Position numbers and translations under genes: made by a program. From positions 130,391 to 185,470 of the forward strand of contig NMRA01000473.1 in assembly GCA_002633005.1 (NCBI GenBank): DNA of 55,080 nucleotides. Direction: 5' to 3'. This DNA is from Phoronis australis (lineage: Eukaryota > Phoronida > Phoronidae). Positions 10,000 to 21,369 of the stretch are shown one piece after another. A model generated the notes under the pieces. That model did not search any database and had not been told where the DNA came from. It was given only the letters and a program-made list of their open reading frames with translations. Position 1 is the first letter of the stretch; every line of letters begins with the position of its first letter.

Positions 10000-11250
10000 G
10001 TTTTACTGTGATATATATTTATTGAGGGATACACAGAACATACAAAGAAATAATAACAAACCCAGAAACCGCGAAGCATTATATCTGGGTTGTAAACAAT
10101 TCATAAATGAAACTTATATACATAGAGGTATATACAATTAAGTAGTATCTAAAATAAGTATTCCAATGCTTAGACATGCTATTACAGATATATAAAAACA
10201 AAAATATGTACAGATTCATGTAGGGAAATCAGATGCAACAATATTGATCAACGGTACATAAAAATTTGCTAACGTTGCTTAGGAGGAATTCGTTGAGAAC
10301 AAAGTCAAGGTTAGGACTACCATTCAGTAATAATGTAACTCTAGTAGGGATATTATTACAAGAATTGAGAGCGTTAACAATTGATTGGTTATCATTGAGT
10401 GCACGGAAGAGTGAGNCTATTTCGTTATCGCGGGTAAGGGAGAATTGAGTCAAGGGTGTTGAGTTATCAAAATTATGAAAAACAGTTCTAAAATTATTTT
10501 TTATACTCGTAAAAGAGTTGCTTTCCTTAACAGAGACTGGAAGAGAATTCCAGTTGTTGATGCACATCATGACTGTAGACCTTCTGAATGCCTGACTGAA
10601 CGACGGAGGAATTGCATATGGGGTGGAGGATCTCAAATCACTACGATGGCCTTGTCTAGTATATAGATCAAATATTTTTTTGACAGACACGTTGTTGACA
10701 TTGTTTATTACCTTGAAAGTAAATGTGGTCATGTGAAGATTGCGTCGAGTAGACAGTTTGGGCCACTTGAGACTATTCAAAACCTTAACACTATTGGATC
10801 CCCTGTAAGCTCCGGTTATGAGTAAGGCGGCTTGATATTGTAACTTCTCCAAATGTTGGAGTGCACCCGTATTGGCAGACTGATATATAATATCACAATA
10901 ATCAATGTGTGGAAGTACAAAGGATTTGAACAAAACTTCTAAATGTGTAGAATTCAGATGACGAGAGACAAGCTTAAGTGGGTTAATTAGTTCCTGAGTT
11001 TTTTGTACGAGCTCCCGAGCGTGAGGGGTGAATGAGAGTTTTTCATCTAACAGTATACCCAGATGTCTGTGCGACTGTTTTCTAGGAATGATTTCATCAT
11101 TAAGTTTAAGGTCATAAGACGGGTCAACAAGGAAGAGAGCATTAATAGATTTGGAGAAGGTGAGGTCAACGCTTTTTTCTGGTTTAAAATTCATTCTCCA
11201 TTCTTGTGACCAATAGCTTAGTTTATTTAAGTCGTGTTGAAGTAGTAAAA
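10000..11250 (-). mobile_element. 5'-truncated non-LTR retrotransposon (LINE), reverse transcriptase C-terminal part
   Basis: A minus-strand frame from about 11247 to the stop at 10229 is open for about 340 codons apart from one N. It encodes the thumb and connection region after the catalytic palm of a LINE reverse transcriptase: EWRMNFKPEKS, HRHLGILLDEKLSF, FVLPHIDYCDIIYQ, LEKLQYQAALLITGAYRG and NWNSLPVSVKESNSF. The YXDD-containing part is missing, as expected for 5' truncation. Downstream, about 230 bp of AT-rich 3' UTR with AATAAATATA ends near 10000. The style resembles the CR1/Jockey group, but the clade is not certain. The open frame indicates a recent insertion into what is probably an intron of the lectin gene. 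Confidence 0.88.
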
Positions 11251-11473
11251 AGCAGCTTTATGAAACTGGTCTGAAGCAATAACGACCAATCACTTCTTCT
11301 CAAGTCTTGAAATTAATTGTAATGTGAGAAATGAGTGAGATAAGCCTGATTACATAACGGTAATAGGCCTAACACGAAAGCTGGTCTTTAGTTCACAGTA
11401 GTCACCAGTTTACTGCAGTTTTTTAGTTATGCAAGAAACGACGTACGTAAGTCTAAACATCTTGGGGACTTAC

Positions 11474-11593
11474 CAGCTACGAGGACACGGTAACATTGGT
11501 TGCTGCCGCATTTCCCGTATGGCGGACTATTTGAGAAAGGCGTGTAACCAGGGCATGTGTCACTCGCATTTGTGCACTGACCCATTGACGTCA
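11474..11593 (-). CDS. C-terminal half of a WSC domain exon
   Basis: The 120-bp exon has acceptor TCAATTGTTTCAG and donor GGTAAGTC, phase 1 at both ends. It encodes TSMGQCTNASDTCPGY...YGKCGSNQCYRVLVA, the second half of a WSC domain (C...CPG and CG motifs). The first base pair completes a Val codon after the exon at 12288-12103. An additional cysteine (NQCYRV) is unusual and may compensate for a missing first cysteine in the other half. Confidence 0.8.
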
Positions 11594-12102
11594 CTGAAAC
11601 AATTGAAAAGGGTTGGATTCAAATATGTTGCTCGTTTGGCGAACTTCAGAAAAACACATCTCAGAAATGTCTGAATGGAATCACATGAAAGGAATTGCTT
11701 TTAAAATGTTCCACTTTTGCATGAGGGGCTATCAAATCTCACCTTGTGCATTTGTATTAAATAAAATGTTTTGGACACCGTTATTTTGCTTTTTGCTAAA
11801 TTTACTAAAAAGACAAGACAGTTGAAACAGTCAAATTGTACCGGCTTTCTATTTTCAGAAAAATATACTTTTAATGAGTTAAAGTCGTTAGTTTCGTAGA
11901 TGTTTAACAAATACACAGACCAGTCAATAGGTTCCTACATAACAATAAAAATAGGTATGCTTGTTGAAAGTATTCACACCTTTGTAAAAGTTTCTAGAAT
12001 CTTCCTTATATTCTATTTCAAACTATCCTAAATCATTCTAGAGTGTTAAAACAATGTTTCAAGTTTGATGCTTTTTGTTTCAGAGCAAGTAAAAGCTTAT
12101 AC

Positions 12103-12288
12103 CAGTTGCGTTCACATCCATTTGTTTGCTGCAGTAACAGTCAGTTTTCTGTACAATTGCGTATCGCATGTGGTGCCCTCTGCAGTAGGCAAGACAAATC
12201 TTGTGTGTCATGTCGATGTAGGAGAAGTGAGTCGCAGACGGCAAAAACCCCGAACTGTTCGCCCACCGTTGCGAAGAGTAATAATTGT
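12103..12288 (-). CDS. N-terminal half of a WSC domain exon
   Basis: The 186-bp exon has acceptor CGTTTTTTCACTAG and donor GGTATAAG, phase 1 at both ends. It encodes the first WSC half: a YSSQRWANSS start, IDMTHKICLAYC, RYAIVQKTDCYC and a DVNAT end. The first cysteine of the family (normally GCY or GCF) is replaced. The frame stays open upstream to 12379 with hydrophobic residues, which mimics a signal peptide, but there is no ATG there and the hydrophobic run is simply the translated polypyrimidine tract before the AG. I therefore chose the splice acceptor as the boundary. Confidence 0.75.
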
Positions 12289-12730
12289 CTAGTGAAAAAA
12301 CGAGATAACGCACAAGTAATATTGCATCAAAAAATACCAAAAGCAAAGTAAAGCGTTGAAATGTGACCAAAAAAGGTCAAGTATTTTAAAGTGAACAAGT
12401 TTTAGTGATTTGCAGCAAATCGTTTTCGACACAAAACTCGTTCTTAAAAACATTGGCAGCTTTCAACATAGTTTATATTTACATCGTCATTATATGTTGT
12501 GCTTCTAACTAATTTGACCAAGCAATCACAGATATAAGGAGTTAGCGTGCAAGTTTCACTTTAAAGACAACTGAAAGCTAGACTAGATATCGTTTACAAG
12601 GAAATGATAAACTCCTAAGAAGTCATTATTTACTACTAAACGACGTTAAAATGGCTTCTGCAACTAGCACTTTAAAATGATGCATGAATATATGTAATGT
12701 CTTTAGCACAACTGATAGTCCTTCAGATGA

Positions 12731-12829
12731 GTAGGTCATCTGGGGACATGTCGGGAGCGAGTGGTAGGTCATCTGGGGACACGTCGGGAGCGAGTGGTAG
12801 GTCAACTGGAGACACGTCAGGAGCGAGTG
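12731..12829. repeat. Three tandem copies of a 33-bp unit
   Basis: The unit starting GTAGGTCATCTGGGGACA occurs three times head to tail with a few substitutions. It lies at the 3' end of the minus-strand gypsy fragment. On that strand it would encode repeats of TTRSRRVPR, similar to the TRSGR tail common at the end of gypsy polyproteins. Confidence 0.85.
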
Positions 12830-13640
12830 GTTTTCAGGTTTTCAAACCGAGATGTAACTGAGTTAGGGTATTCATCCATTGTAGACTGAGTTGCACATTG
12901 GTGCTCAGCAGTGGACAATCTAGGAGAACTCGGATTTGACGTTTCCGTTTGTTGTGGCACTGAGTCCGGAAGATGTATACGATTTCGTCGACAGACTCTA
13001 CCATCAACATCGTTCAAGTAGGAGCAACTTTCTGGCAACACCTTAAACCCAGTTGGAGTGGTTAGTTTGAGGGTGGCCCTTCGTTCGTATACATTGACCA
13101 ACTAAGAGCTCTGGCATGTTGAGCAAAATGCTGTTTCGCTTCCCGTCTGCGTTGTACATGTATCAACTCATCCCTGACATGATGTTGTAGCTGTGGATGA
13201 TACAGTTCCGCACGAAATGGCAAAAAAGAACGTGTTCTCCTTGACATCACTCGTTCAACCGGTGAAGTTGTCGTGCCAGGTGTAACTGTGTTCCTCCACT
13301 CAGGAAGAGCTTTCCAGAGATCTCCACCAGTCTGTAAGGTCTCGAGAACTAGTCACCTTCACGGCGGCTTCATTTTGGCTATCAATGTCTCTGGTGATAA
13401 ATCTGTGACATCGATAAAATCAGAAAAAAACTTCTACTACGACAGCGTCCTTCAACTTCAAAACTGTCGCTGTCGACATCTTCCCATTGATAGTGCGGCA
13501 CAGAGTGGGTCATCAGTGGCTCTTTTGTCAGTACTGGAGCAGCTTTTTGGCTCATAAAACCAAGATGCGATGTGTGAGCTCTGACATCATAGTCTGTCGT
13601 AGTACGTAATGCAAATTTGATATGCTCACTCATCATACTG
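12830..13640 (-). pseudogene. Ty3/gypsy retrotransposon fragment 1: integrase and polyprotein C-terminus
   Basis: Reading the minus strand, broken frames give in order: KEPLMTHSVPHYQWEDVDSD (start of the integrase core, matching the family KEPLM...PW..V..D), then after a deletion of most of the core EWRNTVTPGTTTSPVERVMS and RRTRSFLPFRAELYHP (the usual SPA..LM.RRTRT.LP segment). The chain ends with a chromodomain-free tail (ATLKLTTPTGF, DGRVCRRNRIHL). Stops and frame changes show it is inactive. It lies in the presumed large intron between the WSC exons at 32077 and 12288. Confidence 0.82.
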
Positions 13641-14206
13641 AACTGCTATTTTCTGACATTGGTCTAATTGCTAAGATAGGAAGTTATAGGATCTCTGTCT
13701 ATTGTTAACACAGTAAAACTTGCACAACTCCGATTTAACTGAACCAAGTTATTCAGCCTAAATAAGGAAAATCTGCCTGATGTGACTGATGGGCTGAGTG
13801 TATGATTTCGAAGTTTTTTACTGGGCTGTGGAATACTAGAATGTTGCAGAAGTTTGCGATATTCAGACTTCAGATTCAGTGCAAGTTCCATTGGTTTTGC
13901 TAAAATCAGATTTTTCAGCGTCATGGTGAAAGTGATAGCTAATCTGGGTGCAACTTGACCTATGTGAGAGTTTTGTATGGACTGACTGGAATGATTTCCC
14001 CATAACAGGAGGGGTGTGTTCCTTTTTCATCGAAACACTTGCTTGGAACCTCAATCTAATATCTTTGCAAATGTCAGCCAGTTAAGTGATTGGTTGGAGT
14101 ACAGGAGACAGTATTTTTATTTTTACTGTACAGGAAATAATTTTATTTTTACTATAATCTATTATGTTTACATAAAACCCCTCGTTAAGACCATGCCGGT
14201 ATCTTT
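13641..14206. other. Possible upstream remainder of the gypsy fragment; no clear homology
   Basis: Two minus-strand frames are partly open here, in the position where more gypsy pol would be expected, but I recognise no motif. It may be unrelated intron sequence. Confidence 0.3.
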
Positions 14207-14362
14207 GGTGGCGGATTCAGAGGGGGGCCAAGGGGGCCATGCCCCCTTCCAAAATTCTCCCAGATTCCATTTGGCAGTGGGGCGTGCGAATGTCTGACGG
14301 GCGAAATCAAGGCTAATAGTCTACCCTGACCCTCCTAACTCAAATTCCTGGATCCGCCCCTG
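14207..14362. mobile_element. Short MITE-like element with GGCGGATYCAG termini
   Basis: The left end GTGGCGGATTCAGAGGGGGG and the right end AATTCCTGGATCCGCCCCTG are imperfect inverted repeats. The terminal form CAGGGGCGGATCCAGG is one I associate with hAT-like non-autonomous elements, but the superfamily is not proved here. Confidence 0.5.
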
Positions 14363-16439
14363 TTCTTTACATGGATAACATTCCCTGTAAATGCGTTATG
14401 CCTGCATTGTTAAGAAGCTGTAACATACTGTTGTGTTTGCTAATATCCCCTCATTGTTTCAGGTCTCTATTAACTTGGCGGAGTACTTGGAAGAACTAGA
14501 CATCCAAACATAGACATCAAAACAACCACCGCAGGGGTAGTATTGGCCTGTCTACACCACATGGCAGGTAGAGCTTCATATGTTTCATTGTTTAGTTAAA
14601 ATAGTGCTGCTACCAGGGTTTGAATTTGAAAAATATGAAAAATGTCCTTGGTTTAGCCAATCCGCTTAAAAATGTCATTGGTTTAGCCAACCCGCTTATA
14701 AGCTTTAACAAGCTCACAGATTCTTGTTCAAGCCAGCGTAAAGCTTCTTGGTTTTGCAATAAGTTTCAAAATGTATACGCTAAAGTATGCATGTGTGATT
14801 AAACTTTCATTTCTAACCCGGGTTGTGCCTGTTGAATGTCCATGTAACATTAGTAATGAGACATTTCAGGGCTATGCTCAAGATTGCTAGTTAGAATACG
14901 ACTAGCGCTGCTCATTGTGTAGAGTTGTGCATTGCCGTATCAGGCTAACCACGTAAACTGAGAAATGTTCATAAAAACAATGGGAATTGTAGTTTATTGC
15001 AGTTGCCAACAGTTTCATCATCTGATCATTATAATCCTTAGATTCTCATAGACGTTGAAATGAAAAGTTACAAAATACGTTACCTGGTTAGCCTGAAGTC
15101 CAACTTTTATTAACACATTAAGTTTTGTTATAGGTATGGTTTGCTCTAGATTTGATTGCATGCTAGGTTACCATGTGCATGTTTTGTGCTCAAGTTGTTT
15201 AAAATAAATTTGTTTTGTATGTGTTAGTAGTGAATTCAGGATTAAATTTTCAAACTCCATTCAAAACAACTGGAAAACTGACCCACTGGTTGTATGCTTG
15301 GAGTAAACTTGAACACTTGTACCTGAAACCTGGAGAGTGGATGGTTAAGCTTGAGTTTGAAGACTTTTTCTAGGCTCTGTATATAAGTCAGTAAGTGCGT
15401 GTAAGTTTTACAAATCAGTGTTGTATAAACAGCTCAATAAATATCCAGCAAGTTAACTTGTCTTATATTTATAGCTTTTGCCCGTATGTTACTAAATTTT
15501 AGTGTCTTTGTTGCAGAAGTTGGCTTTAACAATCGTTGGATAAGGACGACCACCCAGTACCCAGACAACACAACGTACGCACTTATGAACTGTAGTTCAC
15601 GAACCTATGAATTCAGTTATCTGATCTCAGAAACATGCGTTTGTAGTCACAAAACATGGATTATTTGCCTATGAAGATAAGCAAGCAGATGCAGCTAAAG
15701 AAGATTAAGTGGCTTGAGGTTCAATTGCTTTAAATTAAAGGAAAAGGAATGACTTTGTAATCAAATGTCTAAATTACTTTTAGTGAAGCTGGAGTGTTGC
15801 TATGATTGTCAACCAAAATGAAACTTTGACTTTTAAACTGATATTTTAAACGTTTGAAAACCGTGATAGGTAATTCTAGGGCACTATTTCTAGCCTAAGG
15901 ATTGTACTTCCCCAAATCACACCTGTGACCATTGCCGATAAACTTTCAGAGACCTGTTACGTTTTATTTTATGCTCTTGTCTCTGGGGATGTTCTTGATT
16001 GTGTTTCATGATTTGACATTCTGTTTAAATCCCTCAATTCTCGCATATTGTCATAGACTGAGAAAGATGCATGTATGAATATATTATTTGCCTGATTTAG
16101 TTTTCACTGCATTTTATTTATGACTGTTGATGAACTTATTTTTGAAATGTTTCTGGTTTTTGAAGTTCTTGCATTATTTCCACTTATTATAAGGAACTAG
16201 TATTTTTTGAGGAAGTGCATTTTATTTTCTGCAATAAGCCATTGCTAATGAAATGTTAGTAGAACTCTATATTTTTGTTAAATGATGTATGAAAATCATT
16301 AAATTCATTACTGTACTCCACTCTTGTTTTTAGTGAAAATCGTATTTTCTGAATGGCTGTCTAATTGAAACTTATTGCTCTTGGAAAACTTCAGTTTTCA
16401 AAAGTTAGTTCTTTGATAACTTACATTTGTACCTAAAAA
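14363..16439. other. Gene-poor AT-rich stretch
   Basis: No coding homology recognised. A 32-bp duplication (ATGTCMTTGGTTTAGCCAA) lies at about 14640-14700. The rest is unique-looking AT-rich sequence, probably intronic. Confidence 0.4.
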
Positions 16440-16713
16440 CTTGTTCCAAAATTTAATTTTTTGGAACAAATTTAAGCATTCGAAACTTAAGTTTTTAGAA
16501 CTTAAGTTTTAGAAATTAAGTTTTTGAAAAGCTTAAATTTTTACTTACGTTTTTTAAAACTTAAGTTATGAAAACTTAAGTTCGTTCCAAGTAACTTGTT
16601 CCAAAATACTTAAGTTTTTGCCAAAAACTAAAGTTTTTGTGAATGAAAACTTAAGTTTTTGCAGACTAAAAACGTAAGTTTTTCAATGAAAACTTAAGTT
16701 CATTTTGTAAGGG
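16440..16713. repeat. Array of degenerate palindromic AAAACTTAAGTTTT units
   Basis: About 270 bp made of imperfect copies of a self-complementary CTTAAG-centred motif with A/T spacers. The array ends sharply with CTTAAGTTCATTTTGTAAGG. A second array at 27050-27457 has the same composition and the same terminal boundary. Confidence 0.75.
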
Positions 16714-17700
16714 TTAACATATGCTGCTACTTGCTATCATGGAGAATTTTCGAAAACAAGGTGAAGTACAAGCTACCAAGTGTTGCTTACATGGGCCATT
16801 TTCTCTGTGCTGATGGTATCACGGCAAATCCATAGAAAGTAAAAGCAATTAAAAATATGTCAACGCCTGCAGACGCAGCTGGTGTACAAAGTCTCATCGG
16901 TATGGTTATGTACCTGTCTAAATTCCTGACACAACTGAGTGCAGTTTGTAAACCGATGCGACGACTCACGCACCACGATACACCTTTCACTTGGCAGCAA
17001 GAGCACGGTGAAGCACTACGTCAAATCAAAGCTACGTTGACTCGTGCACCAATTCTGAGTACTATGATGTGACAAAAGATAATAAAATTGAGCACGACAG
17101 TTCAGATGTTGGCCTTGGAGCTGACCTTACACAAGAAGGCCACCCAGTAACCTACGCATCTCGAACATGAACTCTCACAGAACTCAACTACTCACAGCTT
17201 GAAAAAGAATGCTTAGCTATCGTCATCGCGACTAAACGCCTTAAGCAGTACATCTTAGGCAAGGACAACGTTTTGGTGTAAAGTGATCACAAACCGTTGA
17301 AGAATACTTTCCCAAAGCCAGTCTTCTCGAGTCCGAAACGTCTCCAACGTAGGCATCTACGTCTTCAAAAGTTCTCTCTTCAAGTTATGTACAAAGATGA
17401 TTCAGTATGTTTGTTATTGACACATTATCTAGAGTATATTTTCCCAATAAAGACTTCCACCAAGAAACTGACCCTTATTACATATGCTACCTCCAGGATG
17501 CGAAAGCATTTCGTTACAGCCTATCACGGAACGGATAAACTTGGCAGACAAGTTGTTCGTCTCGAGAAAATCTGCGTTGAATCCATTCGAGACACCACAA
17601 TTATGACATGATATCTCAAGGATGGCCAAAGGACGAGTCTGCTGTACCAATATGTCTTCGCGATACCTGTTGTCGACTCGGAATGGTCACGTGTTCGGTG
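16714..17700 (+). pseudogene. Ty3/gypsy retrotransposon fragment 2: reverse transcriptase thumb and RNase H
   Basis: Plus-strand frames give, in order, SVAYMGHFLCADGITANP, LIGMVMYLSKFLTQLSAVC, FTWQQEHGEALRQIKATLT (RT thumb and linker), HDSSDVGLGADLTQEGHPVT, LNYSQLEKECLAIVIATKR and SDHKPLKNTF (RNase H, with Asp, Glu and the SDHKPL motif), then SPKRLQRRHLRLQKFSLQV and a QGWPKDESAVP stretch before the integrase region. At least three in-frame stops and one frameshift interrupt it, so it is dead. It lies on the strand opposite to the lectin exons and was probably inserted in an intron. Confidence 0.88.
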
Positions 17701-18270
17701 GTACAACACCAGTCTTATAGATGCCAGTCTTAGTGCATAGCTTTGTGTTTAGCATACCTACCAGTGAAGCTTAATCCACCACTTTCGGCAGGTACCCCTT
17801 CTGTCTAACTCAGAAATCATGTTTGTAAATATTTCAGTTCAAGCGACTCCCTGTTGGTCAATTTATAATCTAGCAAGCAATGCGATTGGTCTACTTATTT
17901 TACCTCTTTGAGTAAAACGTTTTATGACAAAGTCAAATAGTCAAATGAAAAAATAGAGTTCTTGCAGCCACTACTATTCATCAAAGTGATTCTGACTTGA
18001 CTCCGGGAAAATTAGGATGACATACAGTGTTGCAGATAAAGTCGCTGTGAAAGTAACCACCGACGCCATGGACTTCTTGGCTTCCATCCTAGTTTTACAC
18101 GTAACTATTTTACAAAGTATTTGAGAGTCTTAACGAAGTGAAAGCATTCTGCTGCCTCAGCAAGTTATTCACTAGTATTTCACAAACTGGGCTCTCAGTT
18201 CCCCTTCAGAAAGCGGGTTAGCAGCAAGCTCTCATGGAATTCTAAACGGGAAATACACTGTTGGAAATAA
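17701..18270. other. No recognised gene
   Basis: AT-rich sequence after the gypsy fragment. It may hold degraded downstream parts of that element; I see no motif. Confidence 0.35.
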
Positions 18271-18542
18271 AATGCCAAGCTCCTATTCATGGTCTACCGT
18301 ACATTAACTCGCATCATCAAATAAATATGATGTTGTGTTTAACAATACCAAGTTCCTATTATTGGTCTACCCCGGCATCATCAAATAAATATGATGTGTT
18401 CAACAATACCAAGTTCCTATTCATGGTCTGCCTTGCATTACTTGATATCATCAAATAAATATGATGTCGTGTTCAACAATGCCAAGTTCATATTCATGGT
18501 TTACCTTACATTAATTCGTATCATGGTGTTGTGTTTAACAAT
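18271..18542. repeat. Tandem array, ~4 imperfect copies of a ~55-76-bp unit
   Basis: The unit contains AAYRCCAAGTTCCTATTCAT, a TACCTTACATTA segment and ATCATCAAATAAATATGATG. Copies differ by internal deletions, so lengths vary. Confidence 0.8.
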
Positions 18543-18649
18543 GATGCTGCTGATGTCAAATGCAAAAATAACCGTGTTTTGTCCTGGAGTTTTGAGAAAG
18601 CAAAACTAGTTTTGTACAGAACTAACAATGGCCATAACGTAGCTGTACT

Positions 18650-19025
18650 ATACATTGAATAAGTTATGTTGAGCAAACTGTTGCACAATTGCACACAGTT
18701 TACTTTAATAAATTTCTTAAACGCCTGGTAGATGAAGTTGAGGCTAAGAAGGTTGAATTTTGTAAAGCATTTTTCCACCGCTTGAAGTACTTTCAAATGT
18801 TTTTCCAAGCTTACAACATTTGAACCATGCGTTGCTTCATATACTCCTGTGCTATGAATTGCAATTTCAACTTTCCCCACAGAAAACAGTTGTTACCACT
18901 TGGAATGGGCAAGATACTGTTAGTCCATGACTTCCAAATGTTGATTTGTGATCAGATCAGCACAAAGGTTCACAAGTCCAGCAAAGGCAATCAAGTAGTT
19001 ATCCATGGAGTTTATGCTTGACACT
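18650..19025 (-). pseudogene. DDE_Tnp_4-type transposase remnant, minus copy (C-terminus and 3' region)
   Basis: On the minus strand 19006-18920 encodes DNYLIAFAGLVNLCADLI and ends at a TAA. This matches the last residues of DDE_Tnp_4 transposases (CGLVNLRADLI). The downstream 250 bp matches, in inverted orientation, sequence after the plus-strand copy at 19620-20130 (for example GTGCAACAGTTTGCTCAACA), with an internal difference in length. The catalytic part of this copy is missing. Confidence 0.7.
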
Positions 19026-19159
19026 GGAATAATGGTACTCAATTTTTTAAAAACTTTAAGTCTTCCTATTGTCAAATAAACAACACAAGCAGACACACCA
19101 GCTGAGATGGCTAGTTTATCTGTACTGACTCCTGTTTATCTGACATGTGTGTAATGGCT

Positions 19160-19367
19160 TGACCTCAATATGGCGCTCCCCAAAAATACAGGTGTTTCCG
19201 TAATGGAATCTGTTACTGGTGAGAGTTCACTTGGATACATTGTGACCTATTCCAGGGCTATTCCAGTCAGAGTACTAGACAGTGGCGGAATGTCCTTTCG
19301 TGGAATTCAATAGACAGATTCCATTGCGGAAACTGCCGAATTCCTAGGGAGCGTCATATTGAGGTCA
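19160..19367. mobile_element. MITE with ~54-bp terminal inverted repeats
   Basis: The left arm TGACCTCAATATGGCGCTCC...GGAATCTGT and the right arm, read in reverse complement (TGACCTCAATATGACGCTCC...GGAATCTGT), align over about 54 bp. Total length is 208 bp with no coding capacity. It sits between the two divergent transposase remnants, so it is probably a nested insertion. Confidence 0.82.
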
Positions 19368-19609
19368 GGCCCTTACTGGCATGCTAGACTAAACACTCAG
19401 CACAGCCGGTGTCTAAAACCAGCCTTCTGAGCTGGTGTGCATGCTTGTGTTTTGTATTTGGTAGCAGATCAGCTGATTTGAAATCATTGATAGGGGGTGA
19501 AACCTAAAGCCAGTACAAATCACACAATACTGCAAAGTATATGGTTGCAATTGCACCAAAATGGGAACACCATGTAAGTATCTAAAGCATTTGGGGCGCA
19601 GGGGAGTGA

Positions 19610-20130
19610 CAAATACATTGTTCAAAAATCTGGATTTCTGAAATATCTTTTATCCAAAGACAAAGTTATGGCAGATAGAGGTTTTATTATTGATGAACTC
19701 CTGTTTCCAAGACGAGTTAAGTTAAACATACCAGATTTCACCAAAGGCAAGTCACACCTTAGTAAAAAAGGTCTGCCAAAACATGGCGCATTTCACAAGT
19801 AAGAATCCATTTGGAGCGAGCAATACGGAGACTTAATAGTTTTCAAAATTTTGAGTAATTCCAGTGTATAGCACAGAATCAGTGGATAACTACTTGATTT
19901 TCTGTGTGGGCTTGTGAACCTACGTGCTGATCTGATCAGAGATCAAAATTTGGAAGACATAGACTAACTTCCGGAGTTTTTAAGTTGCCCATTCCAAGTG
20001 GTAACATGCACTGTTTCAAGAAATTTCTGAAAGTAAAATATACGCAACCGTGCAACAGTTTGCTCAACAAAGCTTTCACTGTGTAGCACATCTAAGTCAT
20101 TGTCACGAACTTTAAAATTAATAAGTCCAG
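19610..20130 (+). pseudogene. DDE_Tnp_4-type transposase remnant, plus copy
   Basis: Plus-strand frames encode KDKVMADRGFIIDELLF, RVKLNIPDFTKGKSHLSKKG, then after a frameshift TWRISQVRIHLERAIRRLNS and, further on, FLCGLVNLRADLIRDQNLED. These are the conserved blocks of DDE_Tnp_4 transposases: the MADRGF block with a catalytic Asp, the LNIP.F..GK block, the VRIH.ERAI.R block with the catalytic Glu, and the terminal CGLVNLRADLI. Stops and at least one frameshift make it non-functional, and the N-terminal half is absent. The region after the stop matches the minus copy at 18650-19025 in inverted orientation. Confidence 0.82.
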
Positions 20131-21182
20131 TACAAAACATGGTTGTTGATACCATTTTTAAATGGACTGCTTGATGTGGGTATCACCAGGACAGTAATGT
20201 GGTGCAAGTGAACTAAGTGACTCACGAAAACAATCTATAATAACAGTTGTTAAGATTGTTTTAGTGATTCACTAAGGACAACTAATGGAAATCATACAAA
20301 ATTTATCACAATGTTGCAATATTAGGAAATGGTTATTTGGCTCTGGGATATTCTGTGAACTCTGTGTCATCCTGTTAAGAACGTGTGTGGATAGATTCCA
20401 GGGGACAGTTCAGCCTCAAGAAAGTAAACGAATCATAACAGTACATGGCCAACGCTGGAGCAGATCCATTTGAAATAATTAAAACCCAAGTTTGAATAAT
20501 AAACAAACAACACATTCATGTCAGATCACATATTTAACACAGACCTTATACAACCCAAGAATATGACTTTGAATAGCTCACTACCATGCTGAACAGCTGT
20601 GCTGTTTTTGTTTTGAGCATTCGTGTAATGGCTGACTTTGGTATATGGCTGTTATGTAAACTATAGTACGAAGTTACACGATCTCTGTCTATAATCTAGA
20701 TCCTCCCAAGAAACCTGAGCAATCGGTCATAATAGGCAATCAAAACTAAATGACGAAAAATTTATCCAGATCACTACTATAGTTACATTGTCAGAGGTGG
20801 TGATTCCAAATTTTGAGAATCAGGCAATTGAAACTTACAAATTGTTGACCTTTACCAAAATGAGATTTCAAAATCATTACCTACCAAGAATTACTACGAA
20901 CACAGAGACATAGGCACACATAACCAATGCCAATATAGCCAACATACGAAATGACTACATTTTGATGCTCACGGACACAACTTCAAAGGCCACAGAAATG
21001 TATATAATAGAATACTAGCGCGAACGTTATGTCTTACTCATGGACGTGCGATTGTATTACACGTTAGAATAATAAGATTAGATAATCCACACACAGTGCA
21101 TGTCGGCATGTGACAGCGTGACTGGCTGACAATTAACAATTGAACTTTCCATGTTTGATATCAATCACAGCAGCAATTTTGG
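20131..21182. other. No recognised gene
   Basis: AT-rich sequence without recognisable coding homology or clear tandem repeats. Confidence 0.35.
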
Positions 21183-21369
21183 CCAATGGGGCTATTCGGA
21201 AAATTTACGTTAACTAGAGGGCGCGCATGTACTAGTGGTGATAGATTAAGCAGCCTCGATTTCGCTAGCACATGGTGAAATGGCTTGCATCCGTGCCACC
21301 TGAATCTGAGATTGTGTAAAAAGGGTGCTTCTATGAGAGGAAGTAAGCACGACCTTATACAAAGGCAAG
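21183..21369 (+). promoter_or_regulatory. Promoter-like duplicated segment, plus-oriented copy
   Basis: It matches 1-195 in reverse complement over its whole length with scattered substitutions; the TATA-like block is deleted and the donor-like end reads GGCAAG rather than GGTAAG. If the left copy is a true first exon, this one looks damaged. The function is inference. Confidence 0.5.

Noticed and set aside
12289-12378. Apparent signal peptide before the WSC half exon at 12288
   Set aside because: No ATG exists in that frame (the first residue is read from TTG), and the hydrophobic residues are the translated polypyrimidine tract before a good splice acceptor.
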